The position numbers and the translations under genes were made by a program. This document shows, in pieces, positions 60,318 to 64,000 of a DNA stretch of 64,000 nt. This stretch comes from Chaetoderma sp. LZ-2023a (Eukaryota; Mollusca; Caudofoveata; Chaetodermatida; Chaetodermatidae): positions 79,563,079-79,627,078 of the forward strand of contig CM067367.1 in assembly GCA_034401795.1 (NCBI GenBank). The letters are read 5' to 3'. Position 1 is the first letter of the stretch; each line of letters begins with the position of its first letter. Under the pieces are notes generated by a model. The model was not told the origin of the DNA and did no database searches. It saw only the letters and a program-made list of their open reading frames with translations.

Positions 60318-60420
60318 AATAAACATTCTGTTGAATATTTTGAGACTAATTGACTTGGAACTGTTGCTGCCATAGTTCTTTGTCAAATTGATTTTTAAAA
60401 TATTCTACAGCTTACACGTA
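60318..60420 (+). repeat. Foldback repeat, partial copy R4
   Basis: Only the hairpin core remains (60330-60409): CTGTTGAATATTTTGAGACTAATTGACTT and a degenerate complementary arm. Confidence 0.5.
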
Positions 60421-61786
60421 TAGTTACCTTGAAATTGAAATTCTTTGATTTCAGGGTTCAACGGGTTAAAATCTATGTAAAGTCGGCGGAGATTAGCTAT
60501 CAATGTGCGCCATATAGCTAGAAATGGCTCCCCCTGTTATATTAGCAGAAAATAGAATAGTATTGCAAGGTATGGTGGTGTAAGTATTTTGATAGTGGCA
60601 ATGCATTGTTTTATTTGCTATGATCTCCATATATTCAGATTAATGAACTGATCGTTTGAATTGTTACAGAAAAGCATCGGTCAGATTGGACAGCCATGAC
60701 TTCCAGCCAAATTAAATTTAAAATATTCATTATGATATTCAGCAAACTATTGTCATGGGATTGGGAGCGGATGTGAGGGGTGTGGGTAGAAGGGGTGGGG
60801 TGGGTCTACCCTTGCTGTTATGCATTTCAATATTGCTATAGGGCCTATATCACTATTGCTACCTCACTTGGCCCAAGTACCACATGAGCTCATGACATGG
60901 TGGCCATCCGTCGTCCATCAACTATTGATTTAAGGTATAGTGTCTTGTTAACCTATTGTATGGTCGTGACTGGGCGGATGATAGGCTGGTAGTCTTGAGA
61001 ATTTCTTTAGCAAAATATGATTGAACAAATTAGTCCCTAATTGTTTGGATGGCCTTCTTGGATTTCCGGAAATATATAAACAGAATAGTTAAAAGACTAC
61101 CTATTAATCATTGAACCGATTTTAAACAAATTTGGTTGGAAAGACTATGGGTATTCAGAAATTCTATGCAGAATTCTTATTAATCAGTTTTCTTCGATGG
61201 CCCGACTCTTGGATTTCTAAAGATGTCCAGGAAGTGCTTAACCCTTTAGTGACTAAATTTCTTTGAAAAATTTAAATAGTTACTTATTGGATGTCAATTT
61301 TAGTCCAGTCAATATAGGGATATACCTAGAACAAATTGCAACAGAAGCTTTTTTGGTTTTATGTAATGCTACTGGTCCTCACCTACCAGAAAATAAAATT
61401 TCCTAAAAATTCTATCCCGGTAAAGGACTATTTCACAGAATTTAATAGGACCACTTAAAACCAATTATTAAGCTGAATATCTTACGTATCTTTGACTGGA
61501 GACCCATAAACTGTCTTAACTACATAAATAAAAGTGATAGCAAAGAACTGTTATTTCGTGATATGATCGCTATATGACATCCCGCTAACAGTAGATCCGT
61601 TACTACGTCTCTTGATGACGTCATCATGACGTCAATTATCAATCTTCCAATATTCAAGTAAATTTAACCCAAGTTTTATGATTTGTTGAATCAGTATGCT
61701 GAATTTAGTAATGGTTTATTATATACAAACAGTTACATCCGTCATTTTCTCAATGGACGGCAAGGTCCAACATACTCATATTATCT
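60421..61786. other. Intergenic region between the convergent IRF and CXC genes
   Basis: AT-rich DNA with no recognisable gene. It holds a G/GT-rich stretch near 60755-60810, a decayed hairpin-like remnant near 60700-60760, and two TGACGTCA palindromes (61616-61623, 61627-61634). Confidence 0.5.
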
Positions 61787-63998
61787 TTACACAAGACCAA
61801 CGTCTATGTCGTCAAATTCTGCAAGATCTACAGCTTGACAACTTGGAATGTTGCTGCAGTTGGTACCCTTGCATTCACCACATGCATATGTACAATGTAG
61901 GCTATGCTTTCTGCAGCTGCATCGCAATGTCGCACATTCTCCTCGGCACTGGCATCGAATAACTTTCAGAATGCAATCAGGAGCTGGTAGCTTATCCATT
62001 GTGCTGGGAATAAATTTCCCCTGGTGAATCTGCCATCCGAAATCCTCTGGCTTTAAGATCTCTTGCTCCTTCGTCCATAACTTTACTTGGAAGTAAACGC
62101 GAAAACTATGATACTTGGCTGCATCAGACGTTGGTGGCAGATTTTGAATCTGCAGAGATGAAATACTCAATGCGTCAAATGTATCAGTTTCACTACCACC
62201 ATACATACATACCAATAGCTTTTCACCAGACACCTGAATTCCGACCTTAGTAGATGTGTGGCAAAATTCCTTTGCATGATTCATGAATGAAGAATTGGAC
62301 TGCATCTTTCTAAGAGGAACACCTTTGCCTATGCCAAATAAACGTGATGTTGTGTCACATCCACCTATTGCATGAAGTAAAGGTAGGTATCGAGCAACAT
62401 CATCGCCAATTTCAGCTCGCAGAAAATTGATGTCCCAAACGATGCATTTTCCAACCCTGTCTGGCTTCCCTGGCTTATCCGATCTGTAGATAAGTTTGTG
62501 GAGACCAGGATCAGCGAAATGGCACAACAACACTAATATGTCTGTGTCTTCCCAAATAACGTGAGTTATGCCTGATTTGGCACACTCAACCCCCGTCAAT
62601 GCAATCAGAACATCTGCATCATCGACAGCATTCAAAGTTTTAACATTATTTTCTTGGAGTTTTTTGGACAACATATCAATGAAGTTTTGTTTATTGGCTG
62701 AATTTGCCAGGAAATGATCCTTCTTTGACTTGAGTGTCATGTTACTTGAGGAAAAAACTTTTGGCCCCACTGCACCTTTTGTCCGTCTTAGATGAGTCAT
62801 ATCCTTAATCGATGGTCCTGAAATATATCCATCAAACACAACAGTTGGGTGGTTGAATGTTTTTACATACTCCACGTACATCGCGGCAATGTCATTGAAG
62901 CTGCTACCTTTCTTCCAAAGAAATCGGTGGATTAATGATCCGCCATCAAAAACAGTGTATTCTGGTGTTATTTCTTGGCATTTGGTGCTGCTCGTAGTAG
63001 AGGTTGCAGAATTCAATGCCTCTGCTAGCTGCGGCTTATTCGCTTCTCGGAGATGTCCATGTTTGTCAAATAGAGATGGTGGATATGTAGACAGCTCGTG
63101 CATTAAAGCAGTGTCTAGATTGCATTCACTATTATTTGCTACAATTAAAAGGCGCTGAAAAAGGAGCTGTGGGTCAAGAGAAAGCTTATCACCATCACTC
63201 GATACGACATGTCCTCCCATACATACCACTTGATCTTTTTTCCTCAATGAAAACTCGAATGCATCGTGGCCTTCCATTTTCTGTATTATGGCATTTCCAA
63301 CTTCCAATGCCTTGTGTTGATTACAAGTGGGATCAGCTGTAATTCCAGTGGCAGTATTATATAATTCATCATTTGACATAAATGGACAGTAATCCTGAAA
63401 ATATTTTAAAATAGTCAAACAATCTGTGTGATCCCGAACTTCCCTGGCTTCAGACATGTCTTTATGTTGCTCCGAGACTTGGTATTCTGCTTCTGTTAGC
63501 TCCTGCATGGCCTCGTTGATTTCTGCACACACAGGGTGTGCTAAAAGCCAACGCGTCCTTTGTAATTCATCCATCCCCCGCCCACGAGTGAGGCCCCCCA
63601 GTGGTCTTGATGGTCCGCATCAATGACTGTTCTATGACAAGGTCACTAGCAAGACCAGCCCAGTACCTATCAGATCTTCGCACTACAAATAGTCCGGTCA
63701 TGAACTTCTGATAAATGTCTGGCCTTGTACTCTCTAGTTTTACCATGTCCTGCAGATGCAAATATACCGATTTTGTGTAATGGCAATGCCCGGCAGCAGC
63801 AAAGAAGGGCAGCATATCTGACAATGACTTCAAGTACAACTTAAAGTCACCCTTCCTCTGAGCTCTGAGAAAAATCTTTAGCAGGTCTACCATATGCATG
63901 TACTGCACCCATAAACGTCCTGTTGGACTACTTACAATCATTGACTTCTCTGATTCTAACTTCTCATTTATCCGCTCAAACACATCATCGAATATCAC
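61787..63998 (-). CDS. PIN/FEN-like nuclease and CXC-domain protein, partial, with a frameshift
   Basis: The main frame (63574-61787, 595 codons) is preceded in another register by 63998-63567, which runs off the window edge. The join lies at a run of six C (63594-63599, + strand): with five, the Gly-Gly would continue directly into the downstream frame, so this is an indel or a sequencing error. Residues ~225-430 of the main frame resemble a FEN/XPG-type PIN nuclease: VVFDG, DDADVLIAL, WEDTDILVLL, then AIGGCDTTSRLFGIGKG, with acidic residues expected at the metal site. The end (residues ~541-575) is a tesmin/TSO1-type CXC motif, CQCRGEC..CSC..C..CGEC..CSN, a DNA-binding zinc motif. Such multi-copy genes occur in marine invertebrates. 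Mobile origin is possible but unproven. Confidence 0.7.
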
Positions 63999-64000
63999 TG

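Overview
This is metazoan genomic DNA, probably from a marine invertebrate. It holds a spliced gene of the interferon regulatory factor (IRF) family, Ty3/gypsy LTR retrotransposons, an envelope-bearing errantivirus-like element, long microsatellites and foldback repeats. I saw no bacterial or phage organisation and no CRISPR array. The species cannot be named from the sequence.

Host genes. Exons at 922-1052 and 1858-2009, with a less certain one at 658-711, encode the first part of an IRF-association domain on the + strand. The rest of that domain is at 57914-58313. Splice sites and codon phase fit exactly, so nearly the whole window (2010-57913, 55.9 kb) reads as one intron. Downstream and convergent, the - strand carries a long gene (61787 to the right edge) with a PIN/FEN-like nuclease region and a C-terminal tesmin/TSO1-type CXC motif. 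A one-base homopolymer change splits it into two frames.

The intron. It is packed with LTR elements of one family with giant LTRs (about 3.3-3.9 kb). Element A (- strand, internal 5341-11740) and element B (- strand, internal 15514-35911) are separated by one LTR (11741-15513), which serves as A's 5' LTR and lies where B's 3' LTR should be. B's 5' LTR is 35912-39247. Element C (+ strand) starts head-to-head with B at 39454 and ends at 56821, its 3' LTR broken by another insertion. Two truncated LTRs (2272-3976, 4410-5340) lie to the left. Element D (19262-29849, - strand), a separate lineage with gag, pol and env, is inserted in the tail of B's pol with an ATAT target duplication. A, B and D are antisense to the IRF gene; C is sense. 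All are inactivated by stops and frameshifts.

Main unexplained item. Downstream of pol, B (15729-16997) and C (52902-54107) share an accessory reading frame of about 400 codons: two C2H2-like fingers, a Thr/Ala/Pro-rich linker and a conserved cysteine-rich end. It is preceded in both by a TGACGTCA site and a TATA box arranged as in the family's LTR promoter. A second notable item is the start of B, where 69 bases matching nucleotides 8-76 of tRNA-Lys(CTT), CCA included, replace the usual 18-base primer-binding site. This looks like reverse-transcriptase read-through of the primer tRNA.
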